NCBI RefSeq assembly: GCF_030345695.1
Contig: NZ_JAUASV010000005.1
Coordinates: forward strand, 1 to 64,000
Source: Galbitalea sp. SE-J8
GTDB lineage: Bacteria; Actinomycetota; Actinomycetes; Actinomycetales; Microbacteriaceae
DNA length: 64,000 nt
Direction: 5' to 3'
The notes under the pieces are model-generated. The model worked only from the letters and a program-made list of their open reading frames with translations. It made no database searches and was not told the DNA's origin. The translations under genes and the position numbers were made by a program. Shown here piece after piece: positions 56,601 through 64,000 of this stretch; position 1 is the first letter of the stretch; each line of letters begins with the position of its first letter.

Positions 56601-56620
56601 TCGGATAATCCGATAATCGG
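56601..56620. promoter_or_regulatory. Putative GntR operator between gntP and the regulator gene
   Basis: TCGGATAATCCGATAATCGG includes a perfect 11-bp palindrome CCGATAATCGG (56610-56620) and a direct repeat of GATAATC (56604, 56612). It lies in the divergent gap, in an otherwise GC-rich setting, where a FadR/GntR repressor would act on both genes. Confidence 0.65.
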
Positions 56621-56687
56621 TTTTGCCATCGTGCCATGGCATCCTGATTCTCGTCAACGCGCGACGAACCCGCGAGGAAGGGGCCGC

Positions 56688-57440
56688 ATGGACCGCATCT
56701 CGTCCCGGCCCGCCGCCGCGCGCACGGCGGTCGGCCGCGGCCTGCACGGCCGCGTGCTGCTCGACCTCGGCACGCAGATCGTCGACGGCGTGATCCCGGT
56801 CGCGGGGGTCATCGACCCCGGGGCCGCGAGCGTCGAGTTCGGCGTGTCCCGGTCGGTGATCCGCGAGGCGCTACGCGTGCTCGAGTCGCTCGGCATGGTG
56901 CGCCCGCGCCAGGGCGTCGGCACCCAGGTGCTGCCGCGGGAGTCGTGGAACCTGCTGCACCCGTACGTGATCGCGTGGCGCGGGCACGGCCGCGAGTACT
57001 TCCAGCAGATGCACGAGCTGCTCGAGCTGCGCTGGGGGATCGAGCCGGTGGCCGCGCGGCTCGCGGCCGAGCGGATGACGCCCGCCGAGACCGCCGGGCT
57101 CGTCGCGATCGCCGACCGCCTGCGCATCACCACCGAGCGCGGCGACGACGACGGGTTCCTGAGCGCCGACGTGGAGTTCCACAGCGTCATCCTGCGCGGC
57201 AGCGGCAACCACGTGTTCGCGAACTTCGCCGACACCGTCGCCGCACTGCTGCGCACCAGGCAGAGCGAGCCGCGCTTCGCCGTGAGCGAGTACACCCCGG
57301 CCTCCGCGCACCGGCACAGCGAGCTCGCCGCGGCGATCGCGGCCGCCGACCCCGACGGCGCCCAGCGCTGGGCCTGGGAGCTCATCGCGCAGACGGTCGT
57401 GGAGTTCCGGCGCGAGGACCCGGAGTCCGCGCCGGCCTGA
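56688..57440 (+). CDS. FadR-subfamily GntR transcriptional regulator of gluconate genes
   Basis: A 250-residue GntR regulator. The winged helix comprises SVEFGVSRSVIREALRVLES and LGMVRPRQGVGTQVLP. The FCD effector domain has metal-binding His in DVEFHSVILRGSGNH and H-R-H-S-E-L near 225. Target and ligand (gluconate or 6-phosphogluconate) are inferred from divergence with gntP. The ATG at 56688 has GGAAGGGG upstream; the longer frame crosses the operator. Confidence 0.92.
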   Translation: MDRISSRPAAARTAVGRGLHGRVLLDLGTQIVDGVIPVAGVIDPGAASVEFGVSRSVIREALRVLESLGMVRPRQGVGTQVLPRESWNLLHPYVIAWRGHGREYFQQMHELLELRWGIEPVAARLAAERMTPAETAGLVAIADRLRITTERGDDDGFLSADVEFHSVILRGSGNHVFANFADTVAALLRTRQSEPRFAVSEYTPASAHRHSELAAAIAAADPDGAQRWAWELIAQTVVEFRREDPESAPA

Positions 57441-57556
57441 GCGCCGCGCGGTCGCCGCGCGCCGCGCGCCGCGCGCCGGGCGGTCGCCGCGGCGCGTTCA
57501 CCTCGACGTTCCTCGCGGTCCACCCGCGCGTCACCCGGGCTCGGCACCGTCGAGGG

Positions 57557-58858
57557 GTGCAGTCCGTCCCCCGCCGGCGCCGCTCGGCGCGCCCCACCGC
57601 ATCCGTTCTCCTGGCGGGGGTGGCGACGATGCTCGCCGCGGCGGCGCTCGCCGTGTTCGGCGGCGCGGGTGCCGCGAGCGCGCACGGGTTCTCGTCGGTG
57701 GCCTACGCGGACGTCACCTCGCCCGCGCCCGCCACGGTGCGGGTGACGCTGCAGCTCGAGTACGACCTCCTGCTCGTGTCGGCCGCGACGAGCGAGCAGG
57801 ATGACGGCCTCTTCCAGGAGGGTCAGCCCGCCTGGGAGAACGGCGACTACCCCGGCATGATCGCCGCCGTGCGGGATCACCTCGGCGCGGTCGGCGGCTA
57901 CGTCCTCGACCACGTCACGGTCGCGGCCTACGGCGGCGCCGCGTGCGCGGGCACGCTCGGGGACTCGGTGGACGTGAGGCTCAACGACACGCAGCAGGTG
58001 CCGTACGCGACCGTGGTCGCCGACTTCGCCTGCCCCGCGATGGGACGCACCGAGGCGGGGCACACGATCGGCTCGACGCTGTTCCCGAACGCCGAGGGGT
58101 TCGTCAGCCAGGGCACGACGACGATCGTCGTCTACGACGTCGACGACCGGAGCGGATCGGCGACGCTCGACGAGCGGCAGACCACGTTCTCCACCGAGCA
58201 GGCCTGGTACGAGCGCTTCGCGGAGTTCTTCCGCCTCGGCGCCGAGCACCTGCTCACCGGGCCCGACCACATCCTGTTCCTGCTCGCGCTCATCGCCGGG
58301 TCGCGCCGCCTGCGCGAGGTCGTGCTCGCCGCGACCTCGTTCACGGTCGCGCACTCGATCACGTTCATCCTCGCCGCGCTCGGCGTCGTGAGCCCGCCCG
58401 CGATCCTCGTCGAGCCGACGATCGCGCTGTCGATCGCCGCCGTCGCGGGCTGGTACCTCATCCGGCTGATCCGCAAGCGCGACACGGCCGACCAGCTCGT
58501 CGTGGCGGGGGACAACCACTTCGCGCTCGACCGGGCCGGCTGGCTGCGGCTCGCGATCGTGTTCGCGTTCGGCCTCATCCACGGACTGGGGTTCGCGGGC
58601 GCGCTCGGCATCCGGGAGGCGTTCTCCTGGCAGCTGCTGTGGTCGCTGCTCGTGTTCAACGTCGGCATCGAGGCGGTGCAGATCGGGCTCATCCTCATCC
58701 TGTTCCCGCCGCTCATGCTGCTGCGCCGCCGCGCGCACCGGGCCTCGCTGTGGGTCACGGGCGCCCTCACCGCGTTCGTCGTCGTGGTCGGCCTCGTCTG
58801 GTTCGCCGAGCGGCTGCTCGGCGTGAGCGACTGGCCGGCCGTGCCCGGCGTGCAGTAG
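57557..58858 (+). CDS. HupE/UreJ-family membrane protein
   Basis: A 433-residue protein: signal peptide (VATMLAAAALAVFGGAGAAS-AHG), an extracytoplasmic part of about 190 residues with two cysteines, then six TM segments. The HupE/UreJ_2 core is present: AEHLLTGPDHILFLLALIAG, FTVAHSITFILAALG, FGLIHGLGFAGALG, with His residues suited to metal (Ni, Co or Cu) binding, and E-A-V-Q-I. The large exported domain is typical of the second HupE type. The role is unknown; metal acquisition is inferred. GTG 57557 has GAGGGG just upstream. The 115 bp between it and gntR are a GCGCC-rich low-complexity run. Confidence 0.85.
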   Translation: MQSVPRRRRSARPTASVLLAGVATMLAAAALAVFGGAGAASAHGFSSVAYADVTSPAPATVRVTLQLEYDLLLVSAATSEQDDGLFQEGQPAWENGDYPGMIAAVRDHLGAVGGYVLDHVTVAAYGGAACAGTLGDSVDVRLNDTQQVPYATVVADFACPAMGRTEAGHTIGSTLFPNAEGFVSQGTTTIVVYDVDDRSGSATLDERQTTFSTEQAWYERFAEFFRLGAEHLLTGPDHILFLLALIAGSRRLREVVLAATSFTVAHSITFILAALGVVSPPAILVEPTIALSIAAVAGWYLIRLIRKRDTADQLVVAGDNHFALDRAGWLRLAIVFAFGLIHGLGFAGALGIREAFSWQLLWSLLVFNVGIEAVQIGLILILFPPLMLLRRRAHRASLWVTGALTAFVVVVGLVWFAERLLGVSDWPAVPGVQ

Positions 58859-58912
58859 CACGACGCGACGGATGCGGTGGGCGCCGCATCCGTCACGTCG
58901 CGCCGGCCCGGC

Positions 58913-60550
58913 TCAGGCGGCGACCGGCACGCGGGCGTCGTCGGCGAGGAAGCGCGCGTAGCCGACCGAGGTGAGGAACGACGGGAACTCGTCGCCGAGG
59001 GTCACCTCGCGGAACACCTCGAGCGCGTCGCCGGCACGCTCGCCGGGGCCGTGCTCGCCGGGGCCGTGCTCGCCGAGGCGCGCGGCGACCTCGGCGGCGA
59101 GCGCGCCGACGTGCTCGCGGGTGACCGGCGTGCCCTCGCGCGTCACCACCCGCTGGGCGATCCACTGCCAGAGCTGCGAGCGGCTGATCTCGGCCGTCGC
59201 GGCGTCCTCCATGAGCCCGTCGAGGGCCGCGGCGCCGGTGCCCGCGAGCCACGAGGCCAGGTAGCGCAGGGCGATCGAGACGTTCTGCCGCACGCCGGCA
59301 TCCGTCACCTCGCCGTCGATCGCGACGTCGAGCAGGTCGCGCGCGCTCACCTCGACGTCGTCGCGCAGCCGGTCGAGCTGGTTCGGCCGATCGCCGAGGC
59401 GCTCGTCGAACACCGCTCGCGCGACCGGCACGAGGTCCGGATGCGCGACCCAGGTGCCGTCGAATCCGTCGCGCGCCTCGCGCTGCTTGTCGGCGGTGAC
59501 GCGGGCGAACGCGCGCTCGTTGGCCGCGGCATCCCGCCGGCTCGGGATGAACGCGCTCATGCCGCCGATGGCGTGTGCGCCGCGCCGGTGGCAGGTCGCG
59601 ACGAGCAGCTCGGTGTAGGCGCGCATGAACGGCACCTCCATCGTGAGCTCGATCCGGTCGGGCAGCACGAAGCGCCGGCCGCGGTCGCGGAAGTTCTTGA
59701 TGATCGAGAACAGGTAGTCCCAGCGACCGGCGTTGAGGCCCGCGCAGTGGTCGCGCAGCTCCCACAGGATCTCCTCCATCTCGAACGCCGCCGTGATCGT
59801 CTCGATGAGCACGGTCGCGCGGATCGTGCCGTGCGGCAGGCGCAGGCGGTTCTCCGTGAAGCTGAACACGTCGTCCCACAGCCGGGCCTCGTGCCGGCTC
59901 TCGAGCTTCGGCAGGTAGAAGTAGGGCCCGGTGCCGCGCTCGACGAGCTCGCGGGCGTTGTGGTGCACGTAGAGGCCGAAGTCGACGAGCGACGCCGACG
60001 CGGGTTGCGCGGGCGCCCCGTCGCGCGAGTATCGCAGGTGCTTCTCGGTGAGGTGCCAGCCGCGGGGCCGGAACACGATCGTCGGCACGGCGGATGCGGT
60101 GACCGCGTAGACCCGGCCGTCCGGCGTCTCGTGGTCGATCGTCCCGCGGATCGCGTCCGCGAGGTTGAGCTGGCCGTCGATGACGTTGTGCCAGGTCGGG
60201 CTGAGGGCGTCCTCGTGGTCGGCGAGCCAGACCTTCGCACCCGAGTTGAGCGCGTTGATCGTCATCTTGCGGTCGGTCGGCCCGGTCATCTCGACGCGGC
60301 GGTCGGTGAGGCCGGGGCCCGCGCCCGCGACGCGCCAGCCCGGGTCGTCGCGCACGGCGCGGGTCTCGTCGAGGAACCGCGGGTCGCGGCCGTTGGCGAT
60401 CGCGAGCGCGCGCTCGCCGCGGCGGTGCAGCTCCTCGGCGCGGCGGTGCAGGAAGCGGTCGTGGAGGGCGGCGACGAGGTCGAGGGCCCCGTCGGTGAGC
60501 ACCTCGTCGAACCGGGGCTCGAGCGGGGCGATGATGTCGATGCGGGACAT
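58913..60550 (-). CDS. aceB: Malate synthase A
   Basis: This 545-residue enzyme condenses glyoxylate with acetyl-CoA to malate (glyoxylate shunt). Conserved blocks: VEMTGPTDRKMTINALNSGA, KVWLADHEDALSPTWHNVID, YFYLPKLESRHEARLWDDVF, RATVLIETITAAFEMEEILW, RWDYLFSIIKNFRD, HAIGGMSAFIPSRRD and DGTWVAHPDLVPVA. A GEHGPGEHGPGE run near 505 reflects a 15-bp tandem repeat in the gene. It lies 44 bp after aceA and is transcribed with it. Confidence 0.97.
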   Translation of the reverse strand: MSRIDIIAPLEPRFDEVLTDGALDLVAALHDRFLHRRAEELHRRGERALAIANGRDPRFLDETRAVRDDPGWRVAGAGPGLTDRRVEMTGPTDRKMTINALNSGAKVWLADHEDALSPTWHNVIDGQLNLADAIRGTIDHETPDGRVYAVTASAVPTIVFRPRGWHLTEKHLRYSRDGAPAQPASASLVDFGLYVHHNARELVERGTGPYFYLPKLESRHEARLWDDVFSFTENRLRLPHGTIRATVLIETITAAFEMEEILWELRDHCAGLNAGRWDYLFSIIKNFRDRGRRFVLPDRIELTMEVPFMRAYTELLVATCHRRGAHAIGGMSAFIPSRRDAAANERAFARVTADKQREARDGFDGTWVAHPDLVPVARAVFDERLGDRPNQLDRLRDDVEVSARDLLDVAIDGEVTDAGVRQNVSIALRYLASWLAGTGAAALDGLMEDAATAEISRSQLWQWIAQRVVTREGTPVTREHVGALAAEVAARLGEHGPGEHGPGERAGDALEVFREVTLGDEFPSFLTSVGYARFLADDARVPVAA

Positions 60551-60594
60551 GAGTGTTCTTCCTTCGGGGGTCCGGGGGGTCGGAGGTCGGGGGG

Positions 60595-61908
60595 TCAGTG
60601 GAACTGCGCGGTCTCGGTCGAGCCGACGAGCGCGAGGGTGCGGCTGTCGGGGTTGAGCACGCTCGACACGCGATCGAAGTAGCCGGCGCCGACCTCGCGC
60701 TGGTGCCTGGTCGCCGTGTAGCCGTTCGCCTCGGCCGCGAACTCGGCCTCCTGCAGGTCGACGTAGGCGCTCATCTGGCGATCGCGGTAGTCGGAGGCGA
60801 GCTGGAACATCGCGTGGTTGAGCGAGTGGAAGCCGGCCAGGGTGATGAACTGGAACGCGTAGCCCATCGCCGCGAGCTCGCGCTGGAAGCTCGCGATGGC
60901 GGCGTCCGAGAGGTGGCTGCGCCAGTTGAACGACGGCGAGCAGTTGTAGGCGAGCCTCGTGCCGGGGAAGCGCTCGTGCACCGCCTCGGCGAAGCGGCGG
61001 GCGAGCTCGAGGTCGGGCCTGTCCGACTCGACCCAGAGCAGGTCGGCGTACTCGGCGTAGGCGAGGCCGCGCGCGATGACGGGCTCGATGCCGGGGCGCA
61101 CGGCGAAGAAGCCCTCGGCCGTGCGCTCGCCGGTGAGGAACTCGCGATCGCGCTCGTCGTGGTCGCTCGTGATGAGCGTCGCCGCGAGCGCGTCGGTGCG
61201 GCCGACGACGATCGTCGGCACGCCCGCGACGTCGGCCGCGAGGCGTGCCGCGTTCAGGGTGCGGATGTGCTGGCCGGTGGGCACGAGCACCTTGCCGCCC
61301 ATGTGCCCGCACTTCTTCTCGCTCGAGAGCTGGTCCTCCCAGTGCACGCCCGCGGCGCCGGCCTCGATCATCGAGCGCATGAGCTCGTAGGCGTTGAGCG
61401 GTCCGCCGAAGCCGGCCTCGGCATCCGCGACGATCGGCACCATCCAGTCGCGGGGCGGCTGCCCCGCATCGGGTGCTGAGCCGGTCGAAGCATCGATCTG
61501 CCCGGCGCGCAGCAGCGCGTTGTTGATGCGGCGCACCACGGCCGGCACCGAGTCGACCGGGTAGAGGCTCTGGTCGGGGTAGGTCTGGCCGGCGAGGTTG
61601 GCGTCGGCCGCGACCTGCCAGCCGCTCAGGTAGATCGCCTCGAGCCCGGCGCGCACCTGCTGCACGGCCTGGTTGCCGGTGAGCGCGCCGAGCGCGGCGA
61701 TCCACCGCCCGTCGTCGCGCTCGACGAGCCGCCAGAGCGCCTCGGCGCCGCGGCGCGCGAGGGTGTGCTCCTCCTGCACCGGGCCGCGCAGTGCGACGAC
61801 GTCGGCGGCCGTGTAGTCGCGGCGCACGCCCGCCCAGCGCGGGTCGGCGCGCCACTCCAGCTCGAGCTCCTCGGCGGTCTGCACGGCGTCTCCGGGGCGG
61901 GGGTTCAT
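60595..61908 (-). CDS. aceA: Isocitrate lyase
   Basis: A 437-residue enzyme that splits isocitrate to glyoxylate and succinate. The catalytic stretch is [20 protein letters not shown] (K-K-C-G-H). [74 protein letters not shown] and [19 protein letters not shown] are also typical. A stretch around residue 150 ([19 protein letters not shown]) is coded by a repeat-like word TGCTGAGCCGGTCGAAGCA. It is divergent from ramB and probably under its control. Confidence 0.97.
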   Translation of the reverse strand: MNPRPGDAVQTAEELELEWRADPRWAGVRRDYTAADVVALRGPVQEEHTLARRGAEALWRLVERDDGRWIAALGALTGNQAVQQVRAGLEAIYLSGWQVAADANLAGQTYPDQSLYPVDSVPAVVRRINNALLRAGQIDASTGSAPDAGQPPRDWMVPIVADAEAGFGGPLNAYELMRSMIEAGAAGVHWEDQLSSEKKCGHMGGKVLVPTGQHIRTLNAARLAADVAGVPTIVVGRTDALAATLITSDHDERDREFLTGERTAEGFFAVRPGIEPVIARGLAYAEYADLLWVESDRPDLELARRFAEAVHERFPGTRLAYNCSPSFNWRSHLSDAAIASFQRELAAMGYAFQFITLAGFHSLNHAMFQLASDYRDRQMSAYVDLQEAEFAAEANGYTATRHQREVGAGYFDRVSSVLNPDSRTLALVGSTETAQFH

Positions 61909-62035
61909 GGCGGGTCCTTTCGTCGGTCCGGCTCGACGAGAGCCGGTTCGTTTCCCAGCGTCGACGGGATCCGCGGGCGGATGCGGCATCCGACTCCCTG
62001 AAATCGGGCGCCGTTCCCGCCGCCGAATTCCCGCT

Positions 62036-62063
62036 GTCGTGAAAAAACGCGGAATTTCACGAC
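62036..62063. promoter_or_regulatory. 9-bp-arm inverted repeat between aceA and ramB, putative RamB operator
   Basis: GTCGTGAAA (62036-62044) and TTTCACGAC (62055-62063) are perfect inverses around a 10-bp A-rich centre. It is in the 198-bp divergent gap, 44 bases before ramB. Its position and symmetry fit an operator for autoregulation and aceA/aceB control; the consensus differs in detail from the corynebacterial RamB site as I remember it. Confidence 0.6.
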
Positions 62064-62106
62064 GGGGGTCTTGCCGCGCGCGCGGGCGGTCGGCGACGCT
62101 GGGGCG

Positions 62107-63531
62107 ATGGACACGCTCATGGTGGGACACCAGCTGCGCGCCGCGCGCAAGCGCACCGGTATGACGCTCGGGCAGGTCGCCGAGCGGTTCGGCGGGTCGA
62201 TCAGCCAGCTCTCGACGATCGAGTCGGGCAAGCGCGAGCTGCGGCTCAGCGAGCTGCACCGGCTCGCCGACATCCTCGGTGTCGCACCCGACGCGCTGCT
62301 CTCGGCGGACGCGCCGAGCGAGCGCATCGCCCTCGAGGTCGCCCTCGAGCAGGCGCAGGCCGGTCCGCTCTACGGCTCGCTCGGGCTGCCGCGCATCGCC
62401 GCGCGCGCGACCATGTCCGACGACGTGCTGCGCGCGCTGCTCGGGCTGCACGAGGCGCTGCGCGAGATGCACGAGCAGCGGGCGGCGACCCCCGAGGAGG
62501 CGCGCCGCGCGAACGCGGCGCTGCGCGAGGAGATGAAGAGCCTCGACAACCACTACGAGGACCTGGAGCGCATCGCCGCCGAGCTGCTCGACGCCGTCGG
62601 CCACCACGACGGGCCGCTCTCGCGGAGCGCTGCGGCCGACCTCGCGGCGCACGTCGGGCTCTCGATCCACTACGTGCCCGACCTGCCCGGCTCGACGCGC
62701 AGCATCATCGACCGCGCGCACGGACGGATGTACCTGCCGGTCGACGAGGCGGTGGGACGCGACCCGCGCGTCGCGATGCTGCAGGCGCTCGCCGGGCACG
62801 TGCTGGGCCTCGACGCGCCCGCGACCTACGCGGACTTCCTGCGCCAGCGGGTCGCGACGAACTACCTCGCGGGCGCGCTGCTCATCCGCGAGGACAGCGC
62901 GGTCGCCTTCCTGGCGGACGCGAAGGAGCGCCGCGAGCTCGCGGTCGAGGACCTGCGCGACGCGTTCGCGACATCGTACGAGTCGGCCGGACACCGGTTC
63001 ACGAACCTCGTCACGCACCACTTCGGCATCCCCGTGCACTTCGTCAAGGTGCACGCGTCGGGCGCGATCTCGAAGGCGTACGAGAACGACGGCGTGATGT
63101 TCCCGCAGGACGTGCTCGGCGCCGTCGAGGGCCAGACCGTGTGCCGCAACTGGAGCGCCCGCCGGGTGTTCGACGCCGAGGACCGCTTCGGCGCGTACCA
63201 CCAGTACACCGACAAGCCGAACGGCACCTACTGGTGCTCGAGCCGCATCCAGCAGACCTCGCAGGGGCTGTTCTCGGTGAGCGTCGGCACCCCGTTCGCG
63301 CACACGAAGTGGTTCCGCGGGCGGTCGACGCCGCACCGGCTGACCTCGACGTGCCCCGATCCGGCGTGCTGCCGCGAGCCCTCCGCCGAGCTGCAGAGCC
63401 GGTGGGGCGAGGCCGCGCTGCCCACCCCGAAGATCTCCAGCTCGCTGCTCGCGGCGCTGCCCGCGGGCTCCTTCGCCGGCGCCGACCGTCGCGAGGTGCT
63501 CGAGTTCCTCGACTCGCACGCGTCCGACTGA
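62107..63531 (+). CDS. ramB: RamB-type regulator of acetate/glyoxylate metabolism
   Basis: A 474-residue protein. N-terminal XRE HTH ([40 protein letters not shown]), a coiled-coil-like stretch near 115-175, an IrrE-like (ImmA/peptidase-like) domain near 180-330 ([20 protein letters not shown]), and a Cys-containing C-terminal domain ([28 protein letters not shown]). This is the RamB layout, which in Corynebacterium represses aceA and aceB. Position divergent from aceA supports this. The ATG at 62107 was chosen; GGGGCG precedes it. Confidence 0.93.
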   Translation: MDTLMVGHQLRAARKRTGMTLGQVAERFGGSISQLSTIESGKRELRLSELHRLADILGVAPDALLSADAPSERIALEVALEQAQAGPLYGSLGLPRIAARATMSDDVLRALLGLHEALREMHEQRAATPEEARRANAALREEMKSLDNHYEDLERIAAELLDAVGHHDGPLSRSAAADLAAHVGLSIHYVPDLPGSTRSIIDRAHGRMYLPVDEAVGRDPRVAMLQALAGHVLGLDAPATYADFLRQRVATNYLAGALLIREDSAVAFLADAKERRELAVEDLRDAFATSYESAGHRFTNLVTHHFGIPVHFVKVHASGAISKAYENDGVMFPQDVLGAVEGQTVCRNWSARRVFDAEDRFGAYHQYTDKPNGTYWCSSRIQQTSQGLFSVSVGTPFAHTKWFRGRSTPHRLTSTCPDPACCREPSAELQSRWGEAALPTPKISSSLLAALPAGSFAGADRREVLEFLDSHASD

Positions 63532-63632
63532 TGGCATCCGGCGGTCGAGACGAACGGCCACGTCGCCGGCGGGTCGCGTGCGCCTGGGGATCGATGCTGC
63601 GGATTCACGGGGAACGGGGGCACTCTTGACCC

Positions 63633-63836
63633 ATGTCCATCTTCGATCGCAGTGCCAACCTGGAGGGCGGGTCGGCCACCTACGAGTGGCACGGCGAGCA
63701 GAAGAAGCACGCGGCGTCGGCCGCGGCATCCGCTCCCGACCTGACCGTCGCACCCACCTGCTCGACGTGCTCGAACCCGATGATCGCGGTCGTCGGCGGC
63801 TTCTGGTGCGAGACGTGCGAGAGCGGCGCGCTCTGA
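63633..63836 (+). CDS. Small zinc-ribbon-like protein
   Basis: A 67-residue protein. The C-terminal half has two C-x-x-C pairs: [20 protein letters not shown] and ETCESG (C-x2-C-x13-C-x2-C), a zinc-ribbon spacing. The N-terminal half ([20 protein letters not shown]) has no known match. It may bind nucleic acid or another protein. It lies 101 bp after ramB, and the GC3-rich codons support a real gene. Confidence 0.75.
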   Translation: MSIFDRSANLEGGSATYEWHGEQKKHAASAAASAPDLTVAPTCSTCSNPMIAVVGGFWCETCESGAL

Positions 63837-63862
63837 CCGCTCGCGATCGGTAGCCTGCCGGT

Positions 63863-64000
63863 GTGACCTCCGAACTCCTCGACCTCGCCCGCACGATCGC
63901 CGTCGAGGCCGGGGAGCTCGCCCTGACGCGCAAGCGCGAGGGCGTAAGGGTCGTCGCGACCAAGTCGAACGCGGTCGACATCGTGACCGCGGCCGACCGC
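63863..64000 (+). CDS. Inositol monophosphatase family protein, N-terminal part, cut by window end
   Basis: Forty-six codons: [20 protein letters not shown], then [18 protein letters not shown] at the end. The K-S-N-A-V-D-I-V-T-x-A-D block is the conserved N-terminal region of SuhB/HisN-type Mg-dependent phosphatases; their catalytic D-P-x-D motif would lie beyond the window. TAGCCT (63851-63856) lies six bases before the GTG (leaderless pattern). Confidence 0.85.
   Translation, partial: MTSELLDLARTIAVEAGELALTRKREGVRVVATKSNAVDIVTAADR

Noticed and set aside
61909-63981. Minus-strand frame extending isocitrate lyase upstream to 1128 codons
   Set aside because: The extension runs antisense through ramB; isocitrate lyase begins normally at 61908.

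Overview
The window is a very GC-rich (roughly 70 percent) chromosomal segment of an actinobacterium, most likely a member of the Microbacteriaceae (Micrococcales). The evidence is a complete-looking classical menaquinone locus with DUF4229 and PLDc_N neighbours, a mycobacterial-type bS22 mini-protein beside a BldC-like regulator, a RamB-type regulator of the glyoxylate shunt, system II cytochrome c maturation genes, many GTG starts, and a heavy excess of the sequence GGATGC/GCATCC. I cannot name genus or species.

Layout. 1-1.1 kb: the 3' part of an insertion-sequence transposase that has cut off the tail of an FAD-linked oxidase gene, then a perfect 64-bp palindrome. 1.1-3.1 kb: pseudouridine catabolism (psuG, psuK). 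3.1-5.4 kb: repeats, a photolyase relic, a MarR regulator, a NUDIX hydrolase, and a geneless stretch with a strong hairpin. 5.4-11.7 kb: an alpha/beta hydrolase, an aldo/keto reductase, an orphan winged-helix protein, upp, tadA, a TetR/NAD(P)-binding pair and a CDF metal exporter. 11.7-17.6 kb: proC, a two-gene Trk/Ktr potassium system, BldC-like and bS22 genes, a HAD phosphatase and a glutaredoxin. 17.6-23.3 kb: a cupin regulator with twin operators facing an FMN monooxygenase, an ArsR-MFS operon, and aspS. 23.6-28.5 kb: a histidine phosphatase and the cytochrome c maturation operon (ResA-like, CcdA, ResB, CcsB). 28.7-29.6 kb: a CHAP peptidoglycan hydrolase.

29.6-46.1 kb is the menaquinone region: menC, menB, menE, menA, menD, menF, menG, a polyprenyl diphosphate synthase and a ferredoxin-NADP reductase. 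Between menB and menE lies a tandemly duplicated two-gene module (membrane kinase-like ATPase plus membrane partner, each pair overlapping by four bases). I regard it as the best candidate for an undescribed system. 46.1-47.3 kb is a block of tandem composite repeats with one small ORF. 47.3-50.2 kb holds cardiolipin synthase, a YajQ protein and a lytic transglycosylase. tRNA-Tyr follows, then a decayed ABC permease. 51.3-54.5 kb is zinc uptake (Fur/Zur regulator, Zur boxes, znuACB). 54.5-57.4 kb is gluconate use (gntK, gntP, GntR). 57.6-64 kb holds a HupE/UreJ protein, malate synthase, isocitrate lyase, RamB, a small zinc-ribbon protein and the start of an inositol monophosphatase family gene.

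Three patterns recur. (1) A -10-like hexamer often sits exactly 6-7 bases before the start codon, which predicts many leaderless mRNAs. (2) A dispersed palindromic repeat, with arms like CTGGTCGAGGAGC and GTCTCGAGACCA, fills six intergenic gaps. (3) Short tandem repeats of about 13-19 bp, mostly 15, are concentrated at gene 3' ends and often copy the stop codon.
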